Positions 46,263 to 56,513 of a stretch of DNA of 64,000 bases are shown in pieces. This DNA comes from Ruminococcus sp. AF41-9 (lineage in GTDB: Bacteria; Bacillota; Clostridia; Lachnospirales; Lachnospiraceae). Where the stretch lies: contig NZ_QUDO01000017.1 of assembly GCF_003477525.1 (NCBI RefSeq), positions 10,321 to 74,320 on the forward strand, written 5' to 3'. The notes beneath the pieces are model-generated. The model was not told where the DNA came from. It saw only the letters and a list, made by a program, of their open reading frames with translations, and did no database searches. The position numbers were made by a program, and so were the translations under genes. Every line of letters starts with the position of its first letter. The first letter of the stretch is position 1.

Positions 46263-47294
46263 TTATGAATCGAAATAGGCATCAATGCCATTGGCGATTC
46301 CCTCGGCCATTGTTTTCTGGAAATCTGGATCAGCCATTTTCAAATCGTCATTCTGGCTGGTCATAAAGCCCATTTCTATGATCGTGACAGGAACAGTACT
46401 CCAGTTGATTCCGGTCATATTGTCGTAATACTGAACACCAAGATTCTGGAATCCGGTAGCAGAACAGTAGGAATCAAGGATACACTGAGATAATCGGTTG
46501 GACTGGTCAAAAAGCTGAGGAATATAGGGGTTATTCTGGGATGGTGACATAGTCAGTGCACCGGAAGCTGTGTGGGAATCATCGCCGTTTGCATGAATGC
46601 GGACATAGATTTCTGCACCCTGAGATGCGACATACTCGGCACGTTCTTTGTTGCTGATAGCTGTTTTATTGTCTGTTCTTGTCATAACGACCTGATAGCC
46701 GCGCTGTTCCAGAATCTCTTTTAACTGAAGGGAGACTTCCAGATTCAGTTCATATTCCGGCAGACCGCTGTAGGAGCCCTGAGTTCCGGTGGAACATTTT
46801 GCTTTCATATCAGAAGAACCGGGACCGTTTGGTTCCAGTGCGCTCATATCGACCGCCTCACTCTGATGCCCGGGGTCGATTCCGATGATATGCCCGTCCT
46901 GAGCTGCTTCTGAAGAAAAAATGCTGGATGCGGAATCACTGTTTTCAGAGCCATCCGCCACCTCCGGACTGCTGTTCTGACTGAATACAGAAGGTCTGGA
47001 TTCTGTTTTCTGAGCGACTTCGGCTTTTTCCTTTACTTTTTTCTGAGAAGCAGTCTGCTGTTTCTGCTTCATTCGGTTGATATTTGCCTGTACCGAATCT
47101 ACAGCGGCAGTGTACTTGTCAGCAGCGGATTTTACCTGCTGTTGTTTGGCTGCGATCTGCTCTGCCACGGCATCCACTTCTTTCTCTGTGGTAATGATTC
47201 GTTCCAGAGTACTTTTATTAAAGAAGAAAAGGGAGACAATGCACAAAAGCCCTGTGAGAAATAAAAGTACGCTGATCATGCTGGGTTTCTTCAT
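46263..47294 (-). CDS. N-acetylmuramoyl-L-alanine amidase (Amidase_3)
   Basis: A 343-residue cell wall hydrolase that cuts between MurNAc and L-Ala. An N-terminal membrane anchor (SVLLFLTGLLCIVSLFFF) is followed by a coiled coil rich in Gln and Lys (35-95), a linker, and the catalytic domain from about 135. Zinc ligands are H143 in IDPGHQ, glutamate in EYELNLEVS and histidine in YVRIHANGD; the catalytic glutamate lies in VTIIEMGFMT. GAAAGGA precedes ATG. Its coiled coil suggests that it needs a partner for placement or activation. Confidence 0.9.
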   Translation of the reverse strand: MKKPSMISVLLFLTGLLCIVSLFFFNKSTLERIITTEKEVDAVAEQIAAKQQQVKSAADKYTAAVDSVQANINRMKQKQQTASQKKVKEKAEVAQKTESRPSVFSQNSSPEVADGSENSDSASSIFSSEAAQDGHIIGIDPGHQSEAVDMSALEPNGPGSSDMKAKCSTGTQGSYSGLPEYELNLEVSLQLKEILEQRGYQVVMTRTDNKTAISNKERAEYVASQGAEIYVRIHANGDDSHTASGALTMSPSQNNPYIPQLFDQSNRLSQCILDSYCSATGFQNLGVQYYDNMTGINWSTVPVTIIEMGFMTSQNDDLKMADPDFQKTMAEGIANGIDAYFDS

Positions 47295-47435
47295 AGATGG
47301 TTTCCTTTCATAAATTCTGAATGTGGTTTTTACTTCTTATTTTATTATGCTTATTATAATGAAGGAATTTGTAAAATGCAATTGCCGGAGAAGAGGAGAC
47401 TGTAAAAAAAATATGTAAAAATCAAGTAAAATCCC

Positions 47436-47464
47436 TTGACAGCGCCAGATTTACAGGATATAAT
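47436..47464 (+). promoter_or_regulatory. Promoter of the str operon
   Basis: TTGACA (47436-47441) and TATAAT (47459-47464) with a 17-bp spacer, both consensus. Confidence 0.92.
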
Positions 47465-47468
47465 GAGC

Positions 47469-47498
47469 AAGCGTGCAAAAGAAACGCTTAATTTTTTT
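47469..47498 (+). other. Terminator-like hairpin at the very start of the rpsL leader
   Basis: AAGCGT/ACGCTT with a 9-nt loop and seven T at 47492-47498 begins at about the transcription start, so polymerase would meet it within 30 nt. A second small hairpin CCATAG-AAAA-CTATGG lies before the ribosome site. Confidence 0.4.
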
Positions 47499-47573
47499 GT
47501 GCGTAAATGCGAGAATAGCAACCGCAAGGCCCCATAGAAAACTATGGAGAAATAAATCGGGAGGTGAAATGGA

Positions 47574-47990
47574 ATGCCAACATTCAACCAGTTAGTAAGA
47601 AAAGGACGCCAGACAACTGTAAAGAAATCTACAGCTCCGGCTCTTCAGAAAACATTCAACTCTTTAAGAAAGAAAGCAGTTGAACAGTCTGCACCACAGA
47701 AACGTGGCGTTTGTACAGCAGTTAAGACTGCAACTCCTAAGAAGCCTAACTCAGCTCTTAGAAAAATCGCCAGAGTTCGTCTTTCCAACGGAATCGAAGT
47801 AACAAGCTACATCCCAGGAGAAGGTCACAACCTTCAGGAGCATAGCGTTGTTCTTATCCGTGGAGGAAGGGTTAAGGACTTACCTGGTACAAGATACCAC
47901 ATCATCAGAGGTACTCTTGATACTGCAGGTGTTGCTAACAGAAAACAGGCCCGTTCCAAATACGGCGCTAAGAGACCTAAAAAGAAATAA
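47574..47990 (+). CDS. rpsL: Ribosomal protein S12
   Basis: A 138-residue protein of the decoding centre. [10 protein letters not shown] and [12 protein letters not shown] carry the two lysines changed in streptomycin-resistant mutants; both are the sensitive form here. GGGAGGTG lies 8 bp before ATG. It is the first gene of the str operon. Confidence 0.98.
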   Translation: MPTFNQLVRKGRQTTVKKSTAPALQKTFNSLRKKAVEQSAPQKRGVCTAVKTATPKKPNSALRKIARVRLSNGIEVTSYIPGEGHNLQEHSVVLIRGGRVKDLPGTRYHIIRGTLDTAGVANRKQARSKYGAKRPKKK

Positions 47991-48683
<693 letters not shown>

Positions 48684-48701
48684 ATATAGGAGGAAAATCC
48701 A

Positions 48702-50822
48702 TTGGCTAAAGAAGGAAGAGAATATCCATTAGAGCGTACCAGAAATATTGGTATTATGGCTCATATCGATGCGGGTAAAACAACTCTTACAGAACGTATC
48801 CTGTATTACACAGGTGTCAACTATAAGATTGGTGATACTCATGAAGGTACTGCTACCATGGACTGGATGGAACAGGAGCAGGAAAGAGGTATCACAATCA
48901 CTTCAGCGGCTACAACATGTCACTGGACTCTGGAAGAGAACTGCAAACCGAAGCCAGGTGCTCTGGAACATCGTATCAACATCATTGATACCCCAGGTCA
49001 CGTTGACTTCACAGTAGAAGTTGAGCGTTCTCTTCGTGTACTTGACGGTGCTGTCGGCGTTTTCTGTGCTAAGGGTGGTGTTGAACCACAGTCTGAAAAC
49101 GTATGGCGTCAGGCCGACACATACAACGTACCACGTATGGCATTCATCAACAAGATGGATATCCTTGGTGCAAACTTCTACGGTGCAGTAGAGCAGATCA
49201 AGACTCGTCTTGGTAAAAACGCAATCTGCTTACAGCTCCCAATCGGAAAAGAAGATGATTTCAAAGGAATCATTGACTTATTCGAAATGAAAGCTTACAT
49301 CTACAACGATGAAAAAGGTGATGACATCTCCATCGTTGACATTCCTGAAGATATGAAGGAAGATGCTGAGCTTTATCATACAGAGCTCATCGAGAAAATC
49401 TGTGAGCTTGATGACGATTTAATGATGGAATATCTTGAAGGTGAAGAACCAACTGTAGAGAAACTGAAAGCAACATTAAGAAAAGCTACATGCGAGTGTA
49501 CTGCTGTTCCGGTTTGCTGCGGTTCTGCTTACAGAAACAAAGGTGTTCAGAAACTTCTTGATGCTATTCTTGAGTACATGCCAGCTCCAACAGACATCCC
49601 TCCAATCCAGGGTGTTGATCTGGACGGCAACGAAGTAGTGAGACATTCTTCTGACGAAGAACCGTTCTCCGCACTTGCATTCAAGATTATGACAGACCCA
49701 TTCGTTGGTAAACTTGCATATTTCCGTGTATACTCCGGTACAATGAATTCCGGTTCTTATGTACTTAACGCTACTAAGGACAAGAAAGAACGTGTTGGAC
49801 GTATCCTTCAGATGCATGCTAACAAACGTATGGAACTTGATAAAGTATATTCCGGAGATATCGCTGCAGCGATCGGATTTAAATTCACAACAACTGGTGA
49901 TACAATCTGTGACGAGCAGCATCCGGTAATCCTGGAGTCCATGGAATTCCCGGAACCAGTTATCGAGCTCGCTATCGAGCCTAAGACAAAAGCTGGACAG
50001 GGTAAACTTGGTGAAGCTCTTGCAAAACTTGCAGAAGAAGACCCGACATTCCGTGCACATACAGATCAGGAAACAGGACAGACCATTATCGCTGGTATGG
50101 GTGAGCTTCATCTGGATATCATCGTTGACCGTCTCCTTCGTGAATTCAAGGTAGAGGCTAACGTAGGTGCTCCTCAGGTTGCTTACAAAGAAACAATCAC
50201 CAAACCTGTTGATGTAGACAGCAAGTATGCAAAACAGTCTGGTGGTCGTGGACAGTATGGTCACTGTAAAGTTAAATTCGAGCCTATGGATGCCAACGGA
50301 GAAGAACTGTACAAGTTCGAATCCACAGTTGTTGGTGGTGCTATTCCGAAGGAATATATCCCGGCAGTAGGCGAAGGTATCGAAGAAGCTATGAAGGCTG
50401 GTATCCTTGGCGGATTCCCTGTAGTCGGTGTATACGCTAACGTATACGATGGTTCTTACCATGAAGTCGACTCTTCTGAAATGGCATTCCACATTGCAGG
50501 TTCTCTTGCATTCAAAGATGCTATGCAGAAAGCAGCTCCGGTTCTTCTTGAGCCAATCATGAAGGTCGAAGTTACTACACCAGAGGATTACATGGGTGAT
50601 GTTATCGGTGATATCAACTCCCGTCGTGGACGTATCGAAGGTATGGAAGATATCGGCGGTGGTAAGATGATCCGCGGATATGTACCGCTTTCCGAAATGT
50701 TCGGATATGCTACAGACCTTCGTTCCAGAACACAGGGACGTGGTAACTACTCTATGTTCTTTGAGAAATATGAGCAGGTTCCGAAGTCTGTACAGGAAAA
50801 AATTCTTTCTAAGAAAGACTGA
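48702..50822 (+). CDS. fusA: Elongation factor G
   Basis: A 706-residue translocation GTPase. G1 [17 protein letters not shown], switch 2 [17 protein letters not shown] and NKMD are intact, as are domain IV and the C-terminal [20 protein letters not shown]. The start codon is TTG with AGGAGG 9 bp before it. It lies 18 bp after rpsG. Confidence 0.98.
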   Translation: MAKEGREYPLERTRNIGIMAHIDAGKTTLTERILYYTGVNYKIGDTHEGTATMDWMEQEQERGITITSAATTCHWTLEENCKPKPGALEHRINIIDTPGHVDFTVEVERSLRVLDGAVGVFCAKGGVEPQSENVWRQADTYNVPRMAFINKMDILGANFYGAVEQIKTRLGKNAICLQLPIGKEDDFKGIIDLFEMKAYIYNDEKGDDISIVDIPEDMKEDAELYHTELIEKICELDDDLMMEYLEGEEPTVEKLKATLRKATCECTAVPVCCGSAYRNKGVQKLLDAILEYMPAPTDIPPIQGVDLDGNEVVRHSSDEEPFSALAFKIMTDPFVGKLAYFRVYSGTMNSGSYVLNATKDKKERVGRILQMHANKRMELDKVYSGDIAAAIGFKFTTTGDTICDEQHPVILESMEFPEPVIELAIEPKTKAGQGKLGEALAKLAEEDPTFRAHTDQETGQTIIAGMGELHLDIIVDRLLREFKVEANVGAPQVAYKETITKPVDVDSKYAKQSGGRGQYGHCKVKFEPMDANGEELYKFESTVVGGAIPKEYIPAVGEGIEEAMKAGILGGFPVVGVYANVYDGSYHEVDSSEMAFHIAGSLAFKDAMQKAAPVLLEPIMKVEVTTPEDYMGDVIGDINSRRGRIEGMEDIGGGKMIRGYVPLSEMFGYATDLRSRTQGRGNYSMFFEKYEQVPKSVQEKILSKKD

Positions 50823-50839
50823 TAATATTTGATCATCTG

Positions 50840-50868
50840 CAATCTGCCGGATTATCTTCGGCAGATTG
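50840..50868 (+). other. Hairpin after fusA without T-run
   Basis: CAATCTGCCG (50840-50849) pairs perfectly with CGGCAGATTG (50859-50868). No U-tract follows, so it may be an mRNA end-protecting structure between fusA and tuf. Confidence 0.5.
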
Positions 50869-51001
50869 TAGAAGATATAACAATTCATAACGGACTGCTG
50901 ATTGTATCTGTTTCGGAGTACTCTGAGTCTGGTACGGGGCTGTTTTTTCGATGTGGAAAACAATACCCGCAGTATGTCGGTTATCAAATTGTATAAAGTG
51001 C

Positions 51002-51030
51002 TTGCAAATATCTTTGTTTTGCAATATAAT
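51002..51030 (+). promoter_or_regulatory. Separate promoter of tuf
   Basis: TTGCAA (51002-51007), spacer 17 bp, TATAAT (51025-51030). It gives tuf its own transcription besides that from the str promoter. Confidence 0.75.
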
Positions 51031-51109
51031 CAAGGATAGCAAGTTTAAAACCGAAAAAGATGCTCTATAATAATATAAGAGCCAAATGTTTTAAGGAGGA
51101 CGTTTTAAA

Positions 51110-52303
51110 ATGGCAAAAGCTAAGTTTGAGAGAACAAAACCGCATTGTAACATTGGTACCATCGGACACGTTGACCATGGTAAAACAACTTTAACTGCAG
51201 CTATCACAAAAGTTCTGGCTGAAAGAGTTGCTGGTAACACAGCTACAGATTTCGCTAACATCGATAAAGCTCCAGAAGAAAGAGAGCGTGGTATCACAAT
51301 TTCTACAGCACACGTTGAGTACGAAACAGAGCATAGACACTATGCACACGTTGACTGCCCAGGACATGCTGACTACGTTAAGAACATGATCACAGGTGCA
51401 GCTCAGATGGATGGTGCTATCCTCGTTGTTGCTGCTACTGATGGTGTTATGGCTCAGACTAAAGAGCACATCCTTCTTTCCCGTCAGGTAGGTGTTCCTT
51501 ACATCGTTGTATTCATGAACAAATGCGATATGGTAGACGATGAAGAACTTCTTGAACTGGTAGAAATGGAAATTCGTGAACTCTTAAGCGAGTACGACTT
51601 CCCAGGAGATGACATCCCGGTAATCCAGGGTTCAGCTCTTAAAGCTCTTGAAGATCCAAGCAGCGAGTGGGGAGATAAGATCATGGAACTTATGGATGCT
51701 GTTGACAGCTACATTCCAGACCCACAGCGTGACACAGATAAACCATTCGTAATGCCTGTAGAGGACGTATTCTCTATCACAGGTCGTGGTACAGTTGCTA
51801 CTGGTAGAGTAGAGGCTGGTGTACTTCATGTATCTGACGAAGTTGAAATCGTTGGTATCAAAGAAGAAACACGTAAGGTTGTTGTAACTGGTATCGAAAT
51901 GTTCCGTAAACTTCTTGATGAAGCTCAGGCTGGTGATAACATCGGTGCACTTCTTCGTGGTGTTCAGAGAAACGAAATCGAGCGTGGACAGGTTCTTGCT
52001 AAACCAGGAACAATCACATGCCATACAAAATTCACAGCTCAGGTTTACGTTCTGACAAAAGATGAAGGTGGACGTCATACTCCATTCTTCAACAACTATC
52101 GTCCACAGTTCTACTTCAGAACAACAGACGTAACAGGTGTTTGCAACCTTCCAGAAGGAACAGAAATGTGCATGCCTGGAGATAACATCGAAATGACAAT
52201 CGAACTGATCCACCCAATCGCTATGGCTCAGGGTCTTACTTTCGCTATCCGTGAAGGTGGACGTACTGTAGGATCAGGACGTGTTGCTACAGTTATCGAA
52301 TAA
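51110..52303 (+). CDS. tuf: Elongation factor Tu
   Basis: A 397-residue GTPase that brings aminoacyl-tRNA to the ribosome. [35 protein letters not shown] and NKCD are the GTP motifs; it ends [24 protein letters not shown] lies before ATG. The last 54 bp of coding sequence and the terminator recur at 58028-58182. Confidence 0.98.
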   Translation: MAKAKFERTKPHCNIGTIGHVDHGKTTLTAAITKVLAERVAGNTATDFANIDKAPEERERGITISTAHVEYETEHRHYAHVDCPGHADYVKNMITGAAQMDGAILVVAATDGVMAQTKEHILLSRQVGVPYIVVFMNKCDMVDDEELLELVEMEIRELLSEYDFPGDDIPVIQGSALKALEDPSSEWGDKIMELMDAVDSYIPDPQRDTDKPFVMPVEDVFSITGRGTVATGRVEAGVLHVSDEVEIVGIKEETRKVVVTGIEMFRKLLDEAQAGDNIGALLRGVQRNEIERGQVLAKPGTITCHTKFTAQVYVLTKDEGGRHTPFFNNYRPQFYFRTTDVTGVCNLPEGTEMCMPGDNIEMTIELIHPIAMAQGLTFAIREGGRTVGSGRVATVIE

Positions 52304-52404
52304 TTTTAGCATAACATCTTAATTATATAAATAGAGTACCGCAAGGTACATTGTGTCCAAACGTAAGATACCCCGGAACCGTAAGGTTTCCGGGGTTTTT
52401 CTGT
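52250..52404. repeat. Direct repeat, left copy (tuf 3-prime end and terminator)
   Basis: This 155-bp stretch recurs at 58028-58182 with a single difference, a synonymous change in a Val codon (GTA here, GTT there). Confidence 0.95.
52371..52400 (+). terminator. Terminator of tuf
   Basis: CCCCGGAACC pairs with GGTTTCCGGGG (one bulge), loop GTAA, then five T. A small GTACC-GCAA-GGTAC hairpin precedes it. Confidence 0.93.
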
Positions 52405-52607
52405 ACTCTAAGAAAAGAATTATTCGTAAATTTATCAGGTTAGTAATAGTGAAACATTTATCAGGAAGATGAAATACAGATAAATTTATAATTGAAAAAT
52501 AAGACCAGCGGTGCCAAAACGGTGCCAAAAAGAAACTCCTGCGAATGTTTGCTATTCATTTTAGAAATTAAGAAGAGTTCTGCCACATTCTTGTAGCCCA
52601 GATGGAA

Positions 52608-53093
52608 TTAATCATCAATGCCGTATTTGTTTTCCAGCGCTTCTTCTGCTAATTCCAGTTCATCTTCCAGTTTTTCAATCGCGCGTTCTCTCGCTTTGTA
52701 TATCTCGAAGCTAATCTCTTTCATCTGGTAAGCATACTCAAATTCATCATCAAGTTTATCCAGTTCGTCATCAACTGCGTCTACCTGTTTTTTCAAAGCG
52801 TAGAATTGTTCGTGATTCTCAGATGCATTTGTAGATGTTTTTGCATTGTTTACACTTTTTGTTATATTACGGATATCGTTTTCATAAGAAGAGAAATCAT
52901 AATCCTTTTCGTTCGCATTCTCTACTGAGTTTTCTATGTTACTGATATTATCATCATTGTCATCTGTATTTGATGTTATAACTTCCTGTGTCTTAATTTC
53001 TATATCTTCTGCTGCTCCATTATTGGATGAAGTGCATCCTGTAAAAGCAAATATTAATGTGAGAGATAATAAAACTACTAATATTTTTTTCAT
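52608..53093 (-). CDS. Small lipoprotein with coiled coil
   Basis: A 161-residue secreted lipoprotein: MKKILVVLLSLTLIFAFTGC with the lipobox cysteine at residue 20, an Asn/Asp-rich stretch, and a charged coiled coil from about 95 to the end (QVDAVDDELDKLDDEFEY). It is divergent from a two-component system and may be under its control or part of its sensing. No known family recognised. Confidence 0.7.
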   Translation of the reverse strand: MKKILVVLLSLTLIFAFTGCTSSNNGAAEDIEIKTQEVITSNTDDNDDNISNIENSVENANEKDYDFSSYENDIRNITKSVNNAKTSTNASENHEQFYALKKQVDAVDDELDKLDDEFEYAYQMKEISFEIYKARERAIEKLEDELELAEEALENKYGIDD

Positions 53094-53234
53094 AACGTGT
53101 TCTCCTTCCGTCTCTTGGATGTTTTGTTTTTGCTGTTATATGTATCATATAGGGGGAAGATTAAAAAAAGATTAAAACAAATAGTAATTTCAAAAAATGA
53201 AAAAAGGACTCTAGCACACGAAAATGATTGGTAT

Positions 53235-53240
53235 TATAAT
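53235..53240 (+). promoter_or_regulatory. -10 box of a possibly leaderless response regulator mRNA
   Basis: TATAAT ends only 9 bp before the ATG at 53250, and no ribosome site is present. The start point would fall on or within a few bases of the start codon. No good -35 is visible. Confidence 0.45.
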
Positions 53241-53249
53241 AATTACATT

Positions 53250-53924
53250 ATGAGATTACTGATTGTAGAAGACGAGAATGATTTAAGAAACATTGTCAAA
53301 AAAAGGCTTGTCAAGGAACATTACAGTGTAGATGCCTGTGGGGATGGTCTGGAAGCGATGGATTATATCGATATGACTTCCTACGATGGTATTATTCTTG
53401 ATATCATGTTGCCGGGAAAGGACGGATATGAAATCTTAAGAGAATTAAGGCAACGAGAAGATGATACACCGGTTCTGTTACTGACAGCAAAAGACAGCAT
53501 TGAAGACCGTGTCAAAGGACTGGATCTTGGTGCCGATGATTACCTGATCAAACCATTTGCATTTGAAGAACTGCTTGCAAGAATCCGTGTCATGATGCGT
53601 AGAAAGCCACAATTTACATCCAATCAACTAAAAATAGCAGATCTTATTCTGGATCGTGACACAAGAAGGGTTACAAGAGCCGGAAATGAAATTGATCTTT
53701 CTGCAAAAGAATTTATGGTTCTGGAATGTCTTATGCGCAACAAAAATATCGTAATGACAAGACAGCAGATTGAACAGAATGCGTGGGACTTTGATTTTGA
53801 AGGTGGTTCCAATGTGATCGACGTATACATTCGCTATTTGCGAAAAAAAATCGATGCACAATATGAACAAAAACTCATCCACACTGTTCGCGGTGTCGGA
53901 TATGTAATGAGGGAAAACGAATGA
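53250..53924 (+). CDS. OmpR-family response regulator
   Basis: A 224-residue DNA-binding regulator. Receiver: VEDEND at the start, phosphoacceptor in ILDIMLPGKDGYE, and KPFAFEELLARI. The C-terminal winged helix has LSAKEFMVLECLMRN and VIDVYIRYLRKKID, ending RGVGYVMRENE. The frame is open far upstream, but the receiver begins at this ATG. It overlaps the kinase gene by 4 bp. Confidence 0.9.
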   Translation: MRLLIVEDENDLRNIVKKRLVKEHYSVDACGDGLEAMDYIDMTSYDGIILDIMLPGKDGYEILRELRQREDDTPVLLLTAKDSIEDRVKGLDLGADDYLIKPFAFEELLARIRVMMRRKPQFTSNQLKIADLILDRDTRRVTRAGNEIDLSAKEFMVLECLMRNKNIVMTRQQIEQNAWDFDFEGGSNVIDVYIRYLRKKIDAQYEQKLIHTVRGVGYVMRENE

Positions 53925-55273
53925 AACAGCTGACGATCAAGAAAAAAATTACGCTATGGTACACCGGAATCATTGCCGTAGTTCTTGGGACTATTTTAAT
54001 TCTCGTCCTTCTTTTTGTGGATAAGGTTGGAATTTCTGCGACAGAAGAAGAAATCAGTGCCGCAGTGACTGGTTTCTCTTCAAATATTAATTTTCAGGAT
54101 GATTCCTTTTATCTTGACGGCGATACCGAATTTTATGATGACGGTATTATGTTTTGTGTTTATGACAAAAACGGACGCTTACTTTATGGAACGATTCCAA
54201 CCCAATTCCCAGAAGAAACTATCCTCAAGTCGAATACACCGCGAATGATAACCGGATCAAATCGAAAATGGATGATATATGACAGCGTTTACACTTACGG
54301 TGATGATGAGGAAATGTGGGTACGAGGAATTACCTCCGTACATTCTATAGAACTTTTCATGCAGACATCCGAGAAAATGCTGTTGATTGTATTCCCATTA
54401 CTCATTATTCTGATCGGAGCCATCGGATATTTTATGATCAAGCGGGCATTGAGACAGGTGGATCTTATCTGTGATGAAGTTGAAAACATCAGCAATGGAA
54501 AAGATCTTTCCAAACGATTGTCTCTGCCAAAAGCAAAAGATGAATTATACGAATTGTCGAAGAAATTTAACGAAATGTTCGAGCGCTTGGAATTTTCGTT
54601 TGAGAAGGAACGTCAATTCACATCAGACGTATCCCATGAACTGCGGACTCCCGTTGCTGTTATCATTTCCCAGTGTGAGTACTTATTGGAAAATGAAAAC
54701 TTATCTGCGGAAGATAAGGAAGATATTGCAGTCATCTTAAGGCAGGCAAAACGAATGTCAAAGCTGACAAGCGAAATGTTAATGATCGCCAGAAACGAAC
54801 AGGATGAGCAGCATCTGATGGAAAAACTGGATTTTGGATTATTAAGCGAACTTGTAATAGAAGAACTGCAGACAAAAGCACAGGAAAAAAATATTGAGAT
54901 CATCCTGCAAAAGCAGGACGACTTATTTATGAACGGCGACCAGACATTGATTTTGCGTATGATGATGAATTTAATAACCAATGCCATCAATTACGGAAAA
55001 ACAAATGGACATATTCATGTTATCCTGAAGGTCGAAAATGACCAGATTGTCGGTGAAGTGAAAGATGATGGTATTGGAATAAGTGAGGAACACCTGGACA
55101 AAATCTGGGAGCGTTTCTATCGCATAGACAAAAGCCGTTCCAGAGAAAATGGCGGTACCGGTCTCGGCCTTTCTATGGTGCGCTGGATTGTAAACCTCCA
55201 CAATGGAACCATTCACGTCGAAAGTATCGAAGGTATCGGAACGAGTTTTATTTTCCGATTTCCGAAAATATAA
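53921..55273 (+). CDS. Sensor histidine kinase
   Basis: A 450-residue membrane kinase. Two membrane helices (about 11-33 and 150-172) flank an extracellular sensor of about 115 residues; then comes a HAMP segment, the H-box DVSHELRTPVAVI, N-box MNLITNAINYGK, G1 VKDDGIGIS and G2 ENGGTGLGLSMVRWIV. It acts on the regulator upstream. The signal is unknown. Confidence 0.92.
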   Translation: MKQLTIKKKITLWYTGIIAVVLGTILILVLLFVDKVGISATEEEISAAVTGFSSNINFQDDSFYLDGDTEFYDDGIMFCVYDKNGRLLYGTIPTQFPEETILKSNTPRMITGSNRKWMIYDSVYTYGDDEEMWVRGITSVHSIELFMQTSEKMLLIVFPLLIILIGAIGYFMIKRALRQVDLICDEVENISNGKDLSKRLSLPKAKDELYELSKKFNEMFERLEFSFEKERQFTSDVSHELRTPVAVIISQCEYLLENENLSAEDKEDIAVILRQAKRMSKLTSEMLMIARNEQDEQHLMEKLDFGLLSELVIEELQTKAQEKNIEIILQKQDDLFMNGDQTLILRMMMNLITNAINYGKTNGHIHVILKVENDQIVGEVKDDGIGISEEHLDKIWERFYRIDKSRSRENGGTGLGLSMVRWIVNLHNGTIHVESIEGIGTSFIFRFPKI

Positions 55274-55634
55274 GGAGCTATCGCTGTATAGTCATCATGA
55301 AGAATGATCGCTTTTTGATTTTCTATTCCCGTTCGTGTTATGAATAGATTCTTTATATTTGGATTCGTGCATTACATAAAAATACGCATATACACTTTGT
55401 AATAGTAACAGGGAATAACCGCCAAAAGTCTGCTTGCAAAGCTGTATTGTTGAATGTGCAGATTTATACTAAGGCTGAATTTCGATATCTAATGGGGTGT
55501 CACTGGGGACAGTAAAAAAGCCATAAACACCGTCCCCATTATACACTTTTGTATATATTAGAATAGCACTTTAGAAAGCACTATGGTAAAATAAAGTGAA
55601 AGTAAATCGAAAGTTGTAGTAAAGGAGGTTTACA
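55274..55634 (+). other. Gap with hairpins and a duplicated promoter-like segment
   Basis: No gene is seen. It holds a weak hairpin ATCAT-GAAGA-ATGAT followed by CGCTTTTT near 55296, an inverted repeat GGGGAC/GTCCCC at 55505-55537 of the kind left by REP-type sequences, and the stretch AGAAAGCACTATGGTAAAAT at about 55573 which recurs near 58226 before another DUF3784-type gene. Confidence 0.5.
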
Positions 55635-56012
55635 ATGGGGTTTTGGATTTTTATGTTGATTATGGATTTGCTTCTTCCATTTACGATGATTGGTTTTGGA
55701 AGATATTTTATGAAAAAGGCTCCAAAGGAAATAAATTCAGTATTTGGATATCGGACTTCGATGTCTATGAAGAACAAAGACACATGGGAATTTGCTCATA
55801 AATATTGTGGTAAAGTCTGGTATGTCTGTGGAATGGTTATGTTGCCGATAACAGTAATATTCATGCTTTTAGTGATTGGAAAAAATGAAGATTGTGTTGG
55901 GAGTATAGGAGGGATTATCTGTGGTGTTCAACTTATTCCTTTAATTGGGTCTATTCTCCCAACAGAAATAGCATTAAAAAAGAATTTTGATAAGAATGGA
56001 ACAAGACGATAA
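55635..56012 (+). CDS. SdpI-family membrane protein
   Basis: A 125-residue protein with three to four membrane helices. The segment NSVFGYRTSMSMKNKDTWEF, then AHKYCGK, is the hallmark of the SdpI family, whose Bacillus member gives immunity to the SdpC toxin and acts as a signal receptor. AAAGGAGG precedes ATG. No toxin gene of the SdpC type is seen nearby, so a general role is as likely. Confidence 0.82.
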   Translation: MGFWIFMLIMDLLLPFTMIGFGRYFMKKAPKEINSVFGYRTSMSMKNKDTWEFAHKYCGKVWYVCGMVMLPITVIFMLLVIGKNEDCVGSIGGIICGVQLIPLIGSILPTEIALKKNFDKNGTRR

Positions 56013-56048
56013 ATTCAAGTTGTGGAATCGACTGAAAGGAAGCATTAT

Positions 56049-56363
56049 ATGTTCTATATTGTTTTTGACTTTGCAATGGCAGTGGTTATGCTTTTATTTG
56101 GAATATGGTTTTATAGGTCAAAAGGACAAGCATCCAAATTCTTGTCTGGTTATAATATGAAATCAGCAGAAGAACGAAAAAAATATGATGAAAATGCTAT
56201 GTGTAAGGCATATGGGAAGAGAATGATGTTTATGTCAATTCCTTTTATTGCTGGAATGATTATAGATATTTGGCATATAGGAATCGGTTGTTTAATTGCA
56301 TGGGTGATATGGTTTGTTATGTTTATTCTGCTGCTTATGGATAGACATAAAAGAGAAGGTTAA
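56049..56363 (+). CDS. DUF3784 family membrane protein
   Basis: About 104 residues with three membrane helices and the family core FLSGYNMKSAEERKKYDENA. The ATG at 56049 has AAGGA 8 bp upstream; the GTG at 56022 does not. A related gene lies at 58284, and its own 3-prime end is repeated in decayed form near 58629. Function unknown. Confidence 0.78.
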   Translation: MFYIVFDFAMAVVMLLFGIWFYRSKGQASKFLSGYNMKSAEERKKYDENAMCKAYGKRMMFMSIPFIAGMIIDIWHIGIGCLIAWVIWFVMFILLLMDRHKREG

Positions 56364-56513
56364 TTTATAGAGGAATAGAATGCTTTTGGGGTGAAAATAC
56401 CGTTTATTTGTTTTAGACATACGATGTCCGGTTGAAAATTAGCGGATTCTCGTTTTATGTCGTGGTAATTTTGATACATATTGGTAAGCTGTAAGTGGAA
56501 GAGAGGTAGAGAC

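Noticed and set aside
49476..50987. A 503-codon open frame antisense to fusA
   Set aside because: It mirrors the codon structure of fusA, has odd composition and no ribosome site or homology; it is a shadow.
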